From Caprella mutica (lineage: Eukaryota; Arthropoda; Malacostraca; Amphipoda; Caprellidae), in NCBI GenBank assembly GCA_947561585.1, contig CANNZV010002573.1, positions 1-64,000 of the forward strand: a stretch of 64,000 nt of DNA. Direction: 5' to 3'. A model generated the notes under the pieces. It saw only the letters and a list, made by a program, of their open reading frames with translations, made no database searches and was not told the DNA's origin. Of the stretch, positions 34,001 to 49,000 are shown one piece after another; the stretch's first letter is position 1; each line of letters begins with the position of its first letter. A program made the position numbers and the translations under genes.

Positions 34001-37000
34001 GAGTTTTTGAGTTGTGGGAATTTTGATTTAGTAAATTTAGTACTAAGAGCAATAACTAATCTCGATTTCACCTCACTATTTATAGTTACTCACCTCGAAC
34101 TGATTCGTGTGGGTGGCGAGCATGTCTCGTTCTGGTTCCGTGTGGCTAATTGTTGAAAAAAATTATTTTACTAGAAAATATATATGACATTCATTAATTT
34201 CAAGTACACAAAACTGATTTTATTTTTCGCCCCAGGGTAAGTACCGAGTTATCGCCAAATATCGTTTCCGTGATACTCGCAGATATCATATATATGAATT
34301 AAAATAACGAGTTAACTTTTTTCTTACATGATTGAGTATGAGGATCTGTTCTATAACTCAGAGCTTACCCTAACTCTAGATCTGTTTCCAGGGTGCCCCG
34401 TGTTGACAGGACTGAGGGAGGTGGTGAGGTTGGCCACATTTGTCTCGATGGAGCGCAGGGTGGTGAGGAGGCCCCTGCCTGCCAACTCTGCCCACCCTCC
34501 TGTGGGGGCAGAGTCTTCAGAATTCTGCTTTTGCTGCAACCAACTCACTTTCGAGTCAATCTGTAGTAGATACAATAGTTAGAAACTGTGAAAAGGTAAA
34601 TTATTTTAGTATGTTAGAATCTGGAATGTTTCATGTTTCGTCATATGATGAAGATTCCCACTTAAGTATATTGATGTACTAATGATATTCCTATTCCATT
34701 ATAAAAACCAACACCTTTGCAGGTATTACAGTACTCTTAATAATTATCTTGTAAAACTGTTATCGAATTCATAAATTTGTCCACGGTTTTTACAGCCCTC
34801 ACTAAAGCCTTTAAGATCTTCCACTCACCTCTTCCACTCTCTCCGACACTTGCTCCACTTTAAACTCCAGTCTGGTCATGGCGTTTATTTTGTTATCCAA
34901 AGCAGTGAGTTTGTGGTTCAGAGCGTCTACTGCATTAAGCTTGCTCTCCCACTCCGCCTTCTTATCGTGACACCTGATTAGAGATAAGACTTTAGCAAGC
35001 AGCAATACGACATCTGGGTCAGCTTCCTGTCAGATTTGTGAGGGTTTGCCTTCTTGTTGATGTTGTTGACCGATCCGTTGGCTTTAAATTTGTGAACCCA
35101 ACAATGATTTTGGTTTTACTGAGAATAATTGTTGGAGTGGAACTTGTGCGATATTTGGCTTGTACCGTTTTGAATGATTTTGTCTCCAAGTGAGTATTAG
35201 CGCTATATATTTTTTGCCTATTTGTCGAAGGGATTGACTGTTTATTATTTGTTGTTATGGTCTCTTCTGTGCAAATTTTAAAAGATAAGAAACATAGCAT
35301 CAGTTTGTTAGCACTAACATTCTTTTACCTGTTGAGGAGGTCTAGTTTCCTCTCCATAGTTCTGCTCTGGTCCGTCCACACCGCCATGTGGTTCTGAAAA
35401 AATCACGCTAAATAAAACAGACTGCCATTTTCTCCACTGTAGTTTTATTTACAAACAATTGTAAAATGAAATAATTTTTGACTGGAGGTGCAACATTATT
35501 TATAATACGTTAATCACCATTGGTATCAATTAATATGCTCTCTCATACCATAATTAATTAACGTGTCACTGTGTGTTGGTAATATAAATAATGGGTGACA
35601 CCTCTAAGGTTAGATATTAAAAGGATACTACCAATAAGAATATCGTTTTAAAAATATTATTCCTTACGATAGGTTTTTTATGATAATGTTTTCAAGGTTA
35701 CAAGCTCATCGATTGGCTATGGAGATTGACCAATAGGTGTATCAAGGGTGCGTGTGGCCCCCGAGCCCCCCCGTCAGGTTGTTAAACAGTCGTGAAGTGT
35801 GCAATACAACAAACTACATTGCAGTCATCTTTGTTGAGAGTTTCAAAGTTCTTATTATTTTAAAAGTAATTTAATTCAATTCATATTTATATACATGTGA
35901 AGGCTCCTCCTCCTCCTAGCCGACCAATCAGAGAAGAGTTATCGTTAAAAAAAACTATCCGTAAAAACATTATGCTTACAACACTGTATCGGTAGAAACT
36001 TATGCGGTAGAGACAATATCTCAAAAACCTTATGCGCTGTTTACTATATTTTAAAAATTTTAGTCGAAAGAAACATAACCTTTTTGGGCACACAGTAAAT
36101 AGTCAATGGGAATGAATTGCAAATGAATATATCCAGTCTCATTTAGAATTAAAATATCGCGATAAAATCATTTCCTTCAACAGACTAATTCTTAATTTTA
36201 TTTAATAAATTATATTAGACTGTAGCTATTTGTTGAAATGTTAAATTTATGTCAAAATATTAAATTTTTTGTTATGATGTTAAATTCTTTTTAAAATGTT
36301 AAAATATTAAAATCATGTTAGAATATTACATTCATGTTAAAATATTAAATTCATGTTAAAATGTTAAAACATGTTAAAATGTTAAACTCAAGTTAAAATA
36401 TTACATTCATGTTAAAATATTAAATACATGTGTAAAACAGTAAAGTTTTGTCCCGTAAATTGTAAAAGTGATGAAAATAATATTAGTGTTACTTCAATAT
36501 TGTTACATATTAAAATTATTTCTCTGTAGAATAAATTCCACCAAATTATTTCTTATTAAGTAGCGAATTAGCGCAATAAAGATCTAATAGAGTGACTGCA
36601 GTTAGTGCTTAGCGAAAATAGAAACATTTTCTTTAATGAAGTTCAGCTCTATGTAGCACAAAGAAAGTTTCCTTTTGTTTTGATAATAATTTCAGAAACT
36701 GTTAGTGTTGAAAATTATATCTTAAGATGTCCCACCTGAATGTTGTCCCACGCCATCGCCCTCTCGGACACGGTCCTCACAGTGGACTCCAAACCGGACA
36801 GACGGGAGGCGATAGTGGACAGCTCTCCTTCTAGTTTCATCACATACAGTTTGTTGAAACTCTCCATTTCGCCTGAAAAAGAGAAGTGATGTTAATGTAA
36901 TGAAGCACATAACTAGTGTGACGCCAACTACAGTAACTCAGTGATGCTGTTCTTCTTCTTCTTCTTGTTCTCATCCTTGTTATGTTTTATAACAATAAAG

Positions 37001-40000
37001 ATGTCATTATTATTGTAGTTCTCACTTCCTACTGTACAAAGTAAAGCTGATTAACAAAGAATGAGGAATGAGACGTCGTAGCACCACCAGGACTTGGTAA
37101 TTAGGGAAAAAAGTTATGAACATTGCACGGGTTTACATTGCTATGTTGTATAATGTTTACATTGCTATGTTGTGTAATATTAACATTGCTATGTTGTGTA
37201 ATATTTACATTGCTATGTTGTTTAATATTTACATTGCTATGTTGTGTAATATTAACATTGCTATGTTGTGTAATATTAACATTGCTATGTTGTGTAATAT
37301 TTACATTGCTATGTTGTGTAATATTTACATTGCTATGTTGTGTAATATTAACATTGCTATGTTGTGTAATATTTACATTGCTATGTTGTGTAATATTTAC
37401 ATTGCTATGTTGTTTAAAATTTACATTGCTATGTTGTGTAATATTAACATTGCTATGTTGCGTAACATTAACCATGAAATGTGTCCCGTTCTTTACGATG
37501 CTTTGTTAGACGTAGCTTCATATGTCTCATGTACTTGCAGTGTCTGTTCATATCATCATTTCTGTACTTCTCTTTGTGTTGTTTGCACAGTGTATGGCAT
37601 ATTTGTTCTACCCCTTGGTGCATACTAATATTTTATAATAAGCTTATAAAGCATCAACACGAAGAGTTTAAAAATGACATTTTATGGTCTTTTGGGACCC
37701 AGTAAATCATCGCAAGTGATAGGCAATAGAAATCATTTGTAAATAATTTCTAATATTAATTATTAAACAAAAATTTTGAAAAGTATTATTTTATTGTTCG
37801 ATGTGGTAATTATAAAGAAACATTTAAAAAAAGCCATATGAACACAATAATGCTATATTTCTATTTCATTTTTCTGTCTCTGAAGTTGTTCATCAAAGAG
37901 GATTGTAAGGTTTGCTGTTAATTAAACAGAAAGAATGGTAATGAAGTGGAGGAATTAAAGAACAAAAAGGTAACTAAATGTCGATTTTAGAGGTGGTTGA
38001 TAATGAATTAACTTATTTAGGATTAAATAAAATAATTATTTGTTTGAGTGGCTATATTTTCAGAGTTAAATATCACTCAAACACTGTAAGGTTAATATAT
38101 TTTCATGGAAATCTAATTTCATGGAAATCTAATTTCATGGAAATCTAATATCATGGAAATCTAATTTCATGGAAATCTAATTTCATGCAAATCTAATTTC
38201 ATGAAAGTCTAATTTCATGGAAATCTAATTTCATGGAATTCTAATTTCATGAAAGTCTAAGTTCATGGAAAAACGAAATGAATTCGAGGTTGAAGAAGTC
38301 ATTTTATTTGCAATTCGTTCTTCTATTGTCCAGGTTCGCTAAATGAAGTAAATCAAACTAAATAATATTTATCTCTTTGCTCCAGCTCACCGACAGGCTA
38401 AAGTTGTTGCTACATTTTCCTCTTTACCTGTGGTGTTACTTATTAATTCCGTGCAGGTGGTCAGTCTTTCATTTCATGTTTCTTAGAGAATATTAGAGGC
38501 GGGCAGACATCTTTAGTAGACTGCAAGTAGGCACTTAAGTAAAAGATGACTTACGACAATATTTCTTACAGAGCGTACTGTGATTTAGAATTACCATTTG
38601 TTTAATTTTTGTATTTATTATGTTACTCAGACTGATATTTAAAAGCGAGATAATGAAATTTCTTTATAAAATAATCCAAAATCAAATAAACAAACATCAC
38701 TTTTCTGCGATTTGGTCTTGGAATTATGTTAAATTCGTGTTATTTTCATTTATTTATTTCTCAAATACCCATACAGAATGTCCGAGAGAGTAGCCTGGCA
38801 ACTACTCTCCCGTTAGAAAATATTAGGAATATTAATATAATTGAGAGCCCATAACCACATAATTGTGGTTCTAGGGCACATCTTTATCTGTAATGTTCAA
38901 TTATTGTTAATATGGTAAACTCATGTTAGAATGTTAAATTCGTGTAATAATGTAAACTCATTTTAAAATGTTAAATTTGCGTTATATAATAATAAGATAA
39001 AATGTTAAATTCAAAATCTAAAGTATAGGAAATCTAATTTTTTTTGTATTTAAACTAAGTTGTAATAAATCTTCTTGGCATATGATAATCCAATTCACTG
39101 AAAATCCAATGAACCAGTCAATCTATATATTAGATTTGAATTATGAAATAGCAAAGACTTAATTATATGCAGAATGGGGTGGGGCATTTAACCCTGGTGC
39201 TTCTGTCTCTAATTCTGTTTAGTGCCAAGCATTCTGAATTGGATTCAACTCCGGTACAGACAAGCTAGTACAGATATGCAATGTTTTGCTCCGGGCAAAA
39301 AGCACTAGGCATGCATTTGTAATGTAGTGGGAGCATTATTCTGTGAAAATGGAACTGTCTTTATCACCAAAATAGACTACTAAATGATCAATTAACATGC
39401 CACTATATTTAGGGAGTTGATTCAACCATGCAATCGAACTATTAAAGGCTAGACAACGGGCTTAGAGAACACCCCATACCATCACCCAGTGTTGAAATTG
39501 TGAACCAGAGATTTAATAGTTTCTTTCATTCTTCGAACATACCGTCTGCCTGTTATCACTGGCTACCATATTGAACATCCTACTTCCATCGCTAAAATTC
39601 ACTCTCTGCCAGTAGCACGCATCCTGTTACTAATTATTTATGACTGTGTCCATGAGGCGCTTTCTGATCCTCAACGAAATCATTAAAAAAAATTGGTTTG
39701 CGTTCTGCCATACAGTTTCTCTATCGAAATTCACTCAACCTATTCTTAATGGTTGAAAGCCAACACTTGTTTAGATGGAAGCACTTTTTTGAATCTGAGG
39801 AAAAGTTTCAAACCCAGCTCTGAGGCTACGAATCTTTAAGGATAGATGTTACATTAGGACAACTACATTTCGACGAAGCATTTCGAGTTGGGCACAGGAC
39901 AATTGAGCCCCATTCATTCATAAAGTCATTAGTACAGTTTCCTCATCACATTTTAATATCCTTCCAATTACGCAGTTGAAGGATTCATTATTTTATTACT

Positions 40001-43000
40001 GTCTTCACAGTCTTTAAAGGATCATCTCACATTTGAGATTTTTTTATTTGTGTACAGATTGTTCTAGAATTTGAAAAGCATATGTAACTTTAAAAAAAAA
40101 ACATTTTATTCGTGTGACTTTTTCTATTTTGGAATCAGTTTTTTAGAAGAGGATGACTATTAAATTATTTCGTAAATTACAAAAGAATAGAAGTTTAGGA
40201 GGTTATATACTAGAACAAAAACTAAGACAGTTTTAGAATCTTAGTAACATTTCTAACAGAATGGTGGACCTATGTTTTCCATTTTCATTCCCGTTTTCTT
40301 TTAATAAGCGACTTTTGATGACTAAGTGAAATTTAAAAAATCGAATATCGAATCTCTCGAGGATTCCAAAACTGACTTTGGTTTTCTTGTAGCGTGAAAA
40401 CTCATTTGACTTCTATTCATTTTAGGTAGAACAATTACATTTCACAGGAGAGCCAAAAACGTGAATATGTAAATAATAACCATAAAGGTAAATACCCACT
40501 TGCCTCCTTTGTGGCCCCCCAATGGGTGGGTTATAGTGCCCCTAGCCCTTAAAAAATTTGAGACACAAAAGTACACTGATAGCATTCCTTCTGCAACCCC
40601 CCCAAAATTATGATTTTTTACCCGAACTCGCCTCAATTTAGACCTTCCTGTGGGGGTTCTAGTGCACGTAGCCCCATAAAAATTTGGGATATGAAAGACC
40701 AAAAAATGATAATTTGGCATCAAATTTGATGAGATTAAGAGTAAGTCGATTCAATTTATTCAAACTATCACCAAATTAGAACTTTAACAAGTGGAGAAGA
40801 TGCTAGCACGATTATTTATAACACCCTAATATATTGCTGACGATAAACACTAAACTAAACAATAAATAGCAAACTTACCTGTGTTTGAATTCCTAGAATT
40901 GGAGAGTTCTTGATAAAACTTATTTTGTTAAGCCTATAGGTAGCAAAGTACCATCTCCTGGTAGAATAGGTAGTAAAGTACCACCCTCTGGTAGAATAGG
41001 TAGTAAAGTACCACCCCCTGGTAGAATAGGTAGTAAAGTATCACCCTCTGGTAGAATAGGTAGTAAAGTACCACCCCCTGGTAGAATAGGTAGTAAAGTA
41101 TCACCCCCCGGTAGAATAGGTAGTAAAAGTACCACCACCTGGTAGAATAGGTAGTAAAAGTACCACCACCTGGTAGAATAGGTAGTAAAGTACCACCACC
41201 TGGTAGAATAGGTAGTAAAAGTACCACCACCTGGTAGAATAGGTAGTAAAGTACCACCACCTGGTAGAATAGGTAGTAAAAGTACCACCACCTGGTAGAA
41301 TAGGTAGTAAAGTACCACCCCCTGGTAGAGTAGGTACTAAAGTACCACCCCCTGGTAGAGTAGGTAGTAAAGTACCACCACCTGGTAGAATAGGTAGTAA
41401 AAGTACCACCACCTGGTAGAATAGGTAGTAAAGTACCACCCCCTGGTAGAGTAGGTACTAAAGTACCACCACCTGGTAGAGTAGGTAGTAAAGTACCACC
41501 ACCTGGTAGAATAGGTAGTAAAAGTACCACCACCTGGTAGAATAGGTAGTAAAGTACCACCCCCTGGTAGAGTAGGTACTAAAGTACCACCCCCTGGTAG
41601 AGTAGGTAGTAAAGTACCACCACCTGGTAGAATAGGTAGTAAAAGTACCACCACCTGGTAGAATAGGTAGTAAAGTACCACCCCCTGGTAGAGTAGGTAC
41701 TAAAGTACCACCCCCTGGTAGAATAGGTAGTAAAGTACCACCCCCTGGTAGAGTAGGTACTAAAGTACCACCACCTGGTAGAATAGGTAGTAAAGTACCA
41801 CCCCCTGGTAGAGTAGGTACTAAAGTACCACCACCTGGTAGAATAGGTAGTAAAGTACCACCCCCTGGTAGAGTAGGTACTAAAGTACCACCACCTGGTA
41901 GAATAGGTAGTAAAAGTACCATCACCTGGTAGAATAGGTAGTAAAGTACCACCCCCAGGTAGAATAGGTAGTAAAGTACCACCACCTGGTAGAATAGGTA
42001 GTAAAGTACCACCCCCTGGTAGAGTAGGTACTAAAGTACCACCACCTGGTAGAATAGGTAGTAAAGTACCACCCCCTGGTAGAATAGGTAGTAAAAGTAC
42101 CACCACCTGGTAGAATAGGTAGTAAAGTACCACCACCTGGTAGAATAGGTAGTAAAGTACCACCCCCAGGTAGAATAGGTAGTAAAGTACCACCACCAGG
42201 TAGAATAGGTAGTAAAAGTACCACCACCTGGTAGAATAGGTAGTAAAGTACCACCACCTGGTAGAATAGGTAGTAAAGTACCACCCCCTGGTAGAATAGG
42301 TAGTAAAGTACCACCACCTGGTAGAATAGGTAGTAAAGTACCACCACCTGGTAGAATAGGTAGTAAAAGTACCACCACCAGGTAGAATAGGTAGTAAAGT
42401 ACCACCCCCTGGTAGAATAGGTAGTAAAAGTACCACCACCAGGTAGAATAGGTAGTAAAGTATCACCGCCCGGTAGAATAGGTAGTAAAGTACCACCCCC
42501 TGGTAGAGTAGGTACTAAAGTACCACCACCTGGTAGAATAGGTAGTAAAGTACCACCCCCTGGTAGAGTAGGTACTAAAGTACCACCACCTGGTAGAATA
42601 GGTAGTAAAGTACCACCCCCTGGTAGAGTAGGTACTAAAGTACCACCACCTGGTAGAATAGGTAGTAAAAGTACCATCACCTGGTAGAATAGGTAGTAAA
42701 GTACCACCCCCAGGTAGAATAGGTAGTAAAGTACCACCACCTGGTAGAATAGGTAGTAAAGTACCACCCCCTGGTAGAGTAGGTACTAAAGTACCACCAC
42801 CTGGTAGAATAGGTAGTAAAGTACCACCCCCTGGTAGAATAGGTAGTAAAAGTACCACCACCTGGTAGAATAGGTAGTAAAGTACCACCACCTGGTAGAA
42901 TAGGTAGTAAAGTACCACCCCCAGGTAGAATAGGTAGTAAAGTACCACCACCAGGTAGAATAGGTAGTAAAAGTACCACCACCTGGTAGAATAGGTAGTA

Positions 43001-46000
43001 AAGTACCACCACCTGGTAGAATAGGTAGTAAAGTACCACCACCTGGTAGAATAGGTAGTAAAGTACCACCACCTGGTAGAATAGGTAGTAAAAGTACCAC
43101 CACCAGGTAGAATAGGTAGTAAAGTACCACCCCCTGGTAGAATAGGTAGTAAAAGTACCACCACCAGGTAGAATAGGTAGTAAAGTATCACCGCCCGGTA
43201 GAATAGGTAGTAAAGTACCACCACCTGGTAGAATAGGTAGTAAAAGTACCACCACCAGGTAGAATAGGTAGTAAAGTACCACCCCCTGGTAGAATAGGTA
43301 GTAAAGTACCACCTTCTGGTAGAATAGGTAGTAAAGTACCACCACCTGGTAGAATAGGTAGTAAAGTACCACCACCTGGTAGAATAGGTAGTAAAGTACC
43401 ACCACCTGGTAGAATAGGTAGTAAAGTACCACCCCCAGGTAGAATAGGTAGTAAAGTACCACCACCAGGTAGAATAGGTAGTAAAAGTACCACCACCTGG
43501 TAGAATAGGTAGTAAAGTACCACCACCTGGTAGAATAGGTAGTAAAGTACCACCCCCTGGTAGAATAGGTAGTAAAGTACCACCACCTGGTAGAATAGGT
43601 AGTAAAGTACCACCACCTGGTAGAATAGGTAGTAAAAGTACCACCACCAGGTAGAATAGGTAGTAAAGTACCACCCCCTGGTAGAATAGGTAGTAAAGTA
43701 CCACCACCTGGTAGAATAGGTAGTAAAGTACCACCCCCTGGTAGAATAGGTAGTAAAGTACCACCACCCGGTAGAATAGGTAGTAAAGTACCACCACCTG
43801 GTAGAATAGGTAGTAAAAGTACCACCACCAGGTAGAATAGGTAGTAAAGTACCACCCCCTGGTAGAATAGGTAGTAAAGTACCACCACCTGGTAGAATAG
43901 GTAGTAAAGTACCACCCCCTGGTAGAATAGGTAGTAAAGTACCACCACCTGGTAGAATAGGTAGTAAAGTACCACCCCCTGGTAGAATAGGTAGTAAAAG
44001 TACCACCACCAGGTAGAATAGGTAGTAAAGTATCACCACCTGGTAGAATAGGTAGTAAAGTACCATCCACTTGTATCGTTCATCACTAAAATTAGACGAA
44101 GGTAGTTTCCATATTTTAGGCTCGTAGTTTTTCTCTTTTAACAGTCAATATAGGAGTGGGTTGACGCCACTAGTTACCTCTTAACTCATTGCAGGTAAGG
44201 AAGAGATCCCCTTATTTATGCGAGTGACGTGAGGTGGCTTGCTATTGGGAAAGACATTTTAATTGCTACAGCCTTATAAAGCTAACTAACTTGTAAAGCT
44301 AACTAACTTACAAAGCTAACAACCTCTTAAAGCTAACTAACTTATAAAGCTAACTAACTTACAAAGCTAACTAACTTACAAAGCTAACTAACTTACAAAG
44401 CTAACTAACTTACAAAGCTAACTAACTTACAAAGCTAACTAACTTACAAAGCTAACTAACTTACAAAGCTAACTAACTTACAAAGCTAACTAACTTACAA
44501 AGCTAACTAACTTACAAAGCTAACTAACTTACAAAGCTAACTAACTTACAAAGCTAACTAACTTACAAAGCTAACTAACTTACAAAGCTAACTAACTTAC
44601 AAAGCTAACTAACTTACAAAGCTAACTAACTTACAAAGCTAACTAACTTACAAAGCTAACTAAAGAGACTGAAACCCCTTGAGTTGTAGTGATTTCAGGG
44701 GGTTTATTTCCACTCAGGGGATGGGGGCATATTACTGCCTATGCAGTTCGTAAGAATATGCCGTGCGCGGACAAAATGCCTAACGAACAGAATGCCTAAC
44801 GAACAGAATGCCTAATGGACAAAATGCCTAACAGACAAAATTCCTAACTGACAAAATGCCTAAAACGCATTTAAACTTATTTCAAATATGGAAATTGTGG
44901 ACAAAAATTTAAAATAAGTTAGACCAAGTGGGAAGAAAGAGTTCTGTCTCAGTGAGAGTTCATTAAATCACTTTCACATCGAATATGAACATTTGTAACT
45001 CAGTGCTTAGTGTAAACACCCTTTGATTTCATTTCACTGTGCTTGTGATTTGTTTGTTTTATTTATCAAATCGCTCTAAAAAATTAATCTTCCTACATTT
45101 TGCCATTTTTATTGGATCTTCTTATATTTTCATTTCTTAAAATACATCTATAATCATCTTATTATGTTTTCGTTTTTTTAAAAGATATCTATAATCATCT
45201 TTTTCTACTTCGATTTTTTAAAATATTGTTTATTCTTTTAGATAGCTATAATCATTTTCAATCTAAGTGATGTTTATATTTGCTTTTGAGATTCTGAAGC
45301 AAGTTTAAGTAATTACAATGTTTATATGAGTTAATAATGACATGCAATTAACTATTCTGGTTACAAAAAAAGCCACAAATATTTGTTTTATTCAACTACC
45401 TTTATAGTATTAGAAGTTCCGTTGGAAAAATACAGCATTCTTTATGAGATGTAACTGAGACGTAGTAGGTATATTTTTTTTTCATGTTTTACATAAATTG
45501 TTAGAAATATTATTTGATGTTCAATGATAAGGTTCATTACAATATACTGTAATATAGTCTGTTCTTTATTTACCAATAATCAATCCATTACAGATATCAC
45601 TTCAATGTTTTCTATTCGACCCTTTTATTTAAATATGGAGTTAATTCTTTTATTCACTTTGCAACATTCTTTTACGTCATTATTTTACAATGTCTATTTT
45701 CTATATTCATATATTTTGTACATTAGTCATTTTGTCAGTTAGGCATTTTGTCCGTTAGGCATTTTGTCCGTTAGGCATTTTGTCCGTTAGGCATTTTGTC
45801 CGTTAGTCATTTTGTCCGTTAGTCATTTTGTCCGTTAGTCTTTTTGTCCGTTAGTCTTTTTGTCCGTTAGTCTTTTTGTCCGTTAGTCTTTTTGTCCGTT
45901 AGTCTTTTTGTCCGTTAGACATTTTGTCCGTTAGACATTTTGTCTGTAGGCATTTTGTCCTAGTACCGCCTATGCAGTTCGCAAGAATATTACTGCCTAT

Positions 46001-49000
46001 TCAGTTCGCAAGAATATTACTGCCTATGCAGTTCATTCATTTTCCAAACCAGTTCCTCTCTACAATGCAGGTGAGGGGTAAAAGTGCAATAAGATTTATC
46101 GCCACTCATTAAATAGCGAGTCATTCATTGGATGAAAGTGCAGCTATAGCTATTAATGCTGCTATCAAATGCTTTGTGAAATATTGCTACTCATTTTTAT
46201 TGGGTTAAGTTTTATGAATGTTGATACATTTAAATTACAAATAACATTGCAAGAATTATTCAACATTTCTTAAAAAAATTTTATTGTTGGAATTTGAAAG
46301 CAATTCTCCTGACTGTAATATTTAGTATAGAAAGAACTGTGTCCACTCTGTGGTGTCTGTGTCCACTCTGTGGTGTCTGTGTCCACTCTGTGGTGTGTGT
46401 GTCCACTCTGTGGTGTCTGTGTCCACTCTGAGGTGTCTGTGTCCACTCTGTGGTGTCTGTGTCCACTCTGTGGTGTCTGTGTCCACTCTGTGGTGTCTGT
46501 GTCCACTCTGTGGTGTCTGTGTCCACTCTGTGGTGTCTGTGTCCACTCTGTGGTGTCTGTGTCCACTCTGTGGTGTCTGTGTCCACTCTGTGGTGTCTGT
46601 GTCCACTCTGTGGTGTCTGTGTCCACTCTGTGGTGTCTGTGTCCACTCTATGGTGTCTGTGTCCACTCTATGGTGTGTGTGTCCACTCTATGGTGAGTGT
46701 GTCCACTCTATGGTGTGTGTCTCCACTCTGTGGTGTCTGTGTCCACTCTATGGTGTGTGTGTCCACTCTGTGGTTTGTGTCCACTCTGTGGTTTGTGTCC
46801 ACTCCTCTGTTATCTCCACCACATAGGGGGGAAGGGGGTCAATATTACTGAGATATTAACTGGGGGTCAATGCACCCCCCCCCCCCTTTACATTCCGCTA
46901 TGACGTCACAAACACACCCATAGAGTGACTTGCAACTTTGGGATGGGGGGGGGGGGGTATATATGAGGGCTATGGGGGGTGACAGTGGAGAGGGGGGGGG
47001 GGGTTGTAGTCTGGATAACAGAGAATCAGGATGACAAAAATCCAGATACAGAAAAAAATAGTAAATACATACAAATAATCAGAAAAAAAATCCAGACTAA
47101 ACCATATACGGATAACCAAATAAATCTGATTCTTTTGCTATCAATATTTTTTTCCGAATTCGTTTGTCCGGATCTTTTACTTCTCCGAATTTTTTGGGGA
47201 AATTTTTCTTATCCGAAATTTTTGATTATTTTTTATGCTCCGTACTTTCCTATTTTTTTCACAGATTCAACACTGATTATTTTTGTTATCCACTTGTAAA
47301 TATTAAACACATTTCCCACCACGTGGTACGGGTCCTTTAGTTACTCTAAGATAAGTTCTAAGTAGAATAATTAAGATTATAACTGGAATGAGTAAAAGGT
47401 CATCTGAGTGCTATGTTTGAGTCCCTAAGACATCACGATTCTTTCAGTCTTATCTAATGATAGTCTCTGCACCCAGTCAGAAAATACCGTGGCTACAACT
47501 AACACCAATGCAGTGAGACATCACTACCACCAACACCAATGCAGCGAGACATCACTACCACCAACACCAATGCAGCGAGACATTACTACCACCAACACCA
47601 ATGCAGTGAGACATCACTACCACCAACACCAATGCAGTGAGACATCACTACAACCAACACCAATGCAGTGAGACATCACTACAACCAACACCAATGCAGT
47701 GAGACATCACTACAACCAACACCAATGCAGTGAGACATCACTACCACCAACACCAATGCAGTGAGACATCACTACCACCAACAGCAATGCAGAGAGACTT
47801 CACTACAACCAACACCAATGCAGTGAGACATCACTACAACCAACACCAATGCAGTGAGACATCACTACAACCAACACCAATGCAGTGAGACTTCACTACA
47901 ACCAACACCAATGCAGTGAGACATCACTACCACCAACACCAATGCAGTGAGACATCACTACCACCAACACCAATGCAGTGAGACATCACTACCACCAACA
48001 CCAATGCAGTGAGACATCACTACCACCAACACCAATGCAGTGAGACATCACTACCACCAACACCAATGCAGTGAGACATCACTACCACCAACACCAATGC
48101 AGTGAGACATCACTACCACCAACACCAATGCAGTGAGACATCACTACCACCAACACCAATGCAGTGAGACATCACTACCACCAACACCAATGCAGTGGGA
48201 CATCACCAAACTTAAGGAGGTCGACCCATCAAATTTAGTGAAATTACCATTTTTTGCTGAAAAAGGGTTTTCATGATTTCAGAAGGAATGTTAAGCAGTG
48301 TACTTTTAAGTCGTAAACTTTTTTGAGGACTAAAGGCACTGCAACCCACCTAAAGGGGGACCAAAAAAGAGGGAAAGGGGGGTAATTATGTTTTGGGTCA
48401 AATATTTTACGGTTTGGGCTCAAGTCCTGTGAAATGTGAATATCCCATCTAACATATCTACTGTAACTGATAGTACATCTCTACTGTAACTGATAGTACA
48501 TCACTACTGTAACGGATAGTACATCACTACTGTAACTGATAGTACATCACTACTGTAACTGATAGTACATCACTACTGTAACTGATAGTACATATCTACT
48601 GTAACTGATAGTACATCAATACTGTAACTGATAGTACATCTCTACTGTAACTGATAGTACATCTCTACTGTAACTGATAGTACATCTCTACTGTAACTGA
48701 TAGTACATCACTACTGTAACTGATAGTACATCACTACTGTAACTGATAGTACATCACTACTGTAACTGATAGTACATCACTACTGTAACTGATAGTACAT
48801 ATCTACTGTAACTGATAGTACATATCTACTGTAACTGATAGTACATCTCTACTGTAACTGATAGTACATCTCTACTGTAACTGATAGTACATCTCTACTG
48901 TAACTGATAGTACATCACTACTGTAACTGATAGTACATCTCTACTGTAACTGATAGTACATCTCTACTGTAACTGATAGTACATCACTACTGTAACTGAT

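Noticed and set aside
40934..44070. Long minus-strand open frames (up to 535 codons) in the 30-bp array
   Set aside because: The frames exist because the unit lacks stops and its length is near a multiple of three. Composition is pure repeat, several frames are open at once, and there is no non-repetitive coding part.
46270..46851. Frames in the 20-bp array near 46.3-46.8 kb
   Set aside because: Repeat artefacts open in several frames and on both strands.
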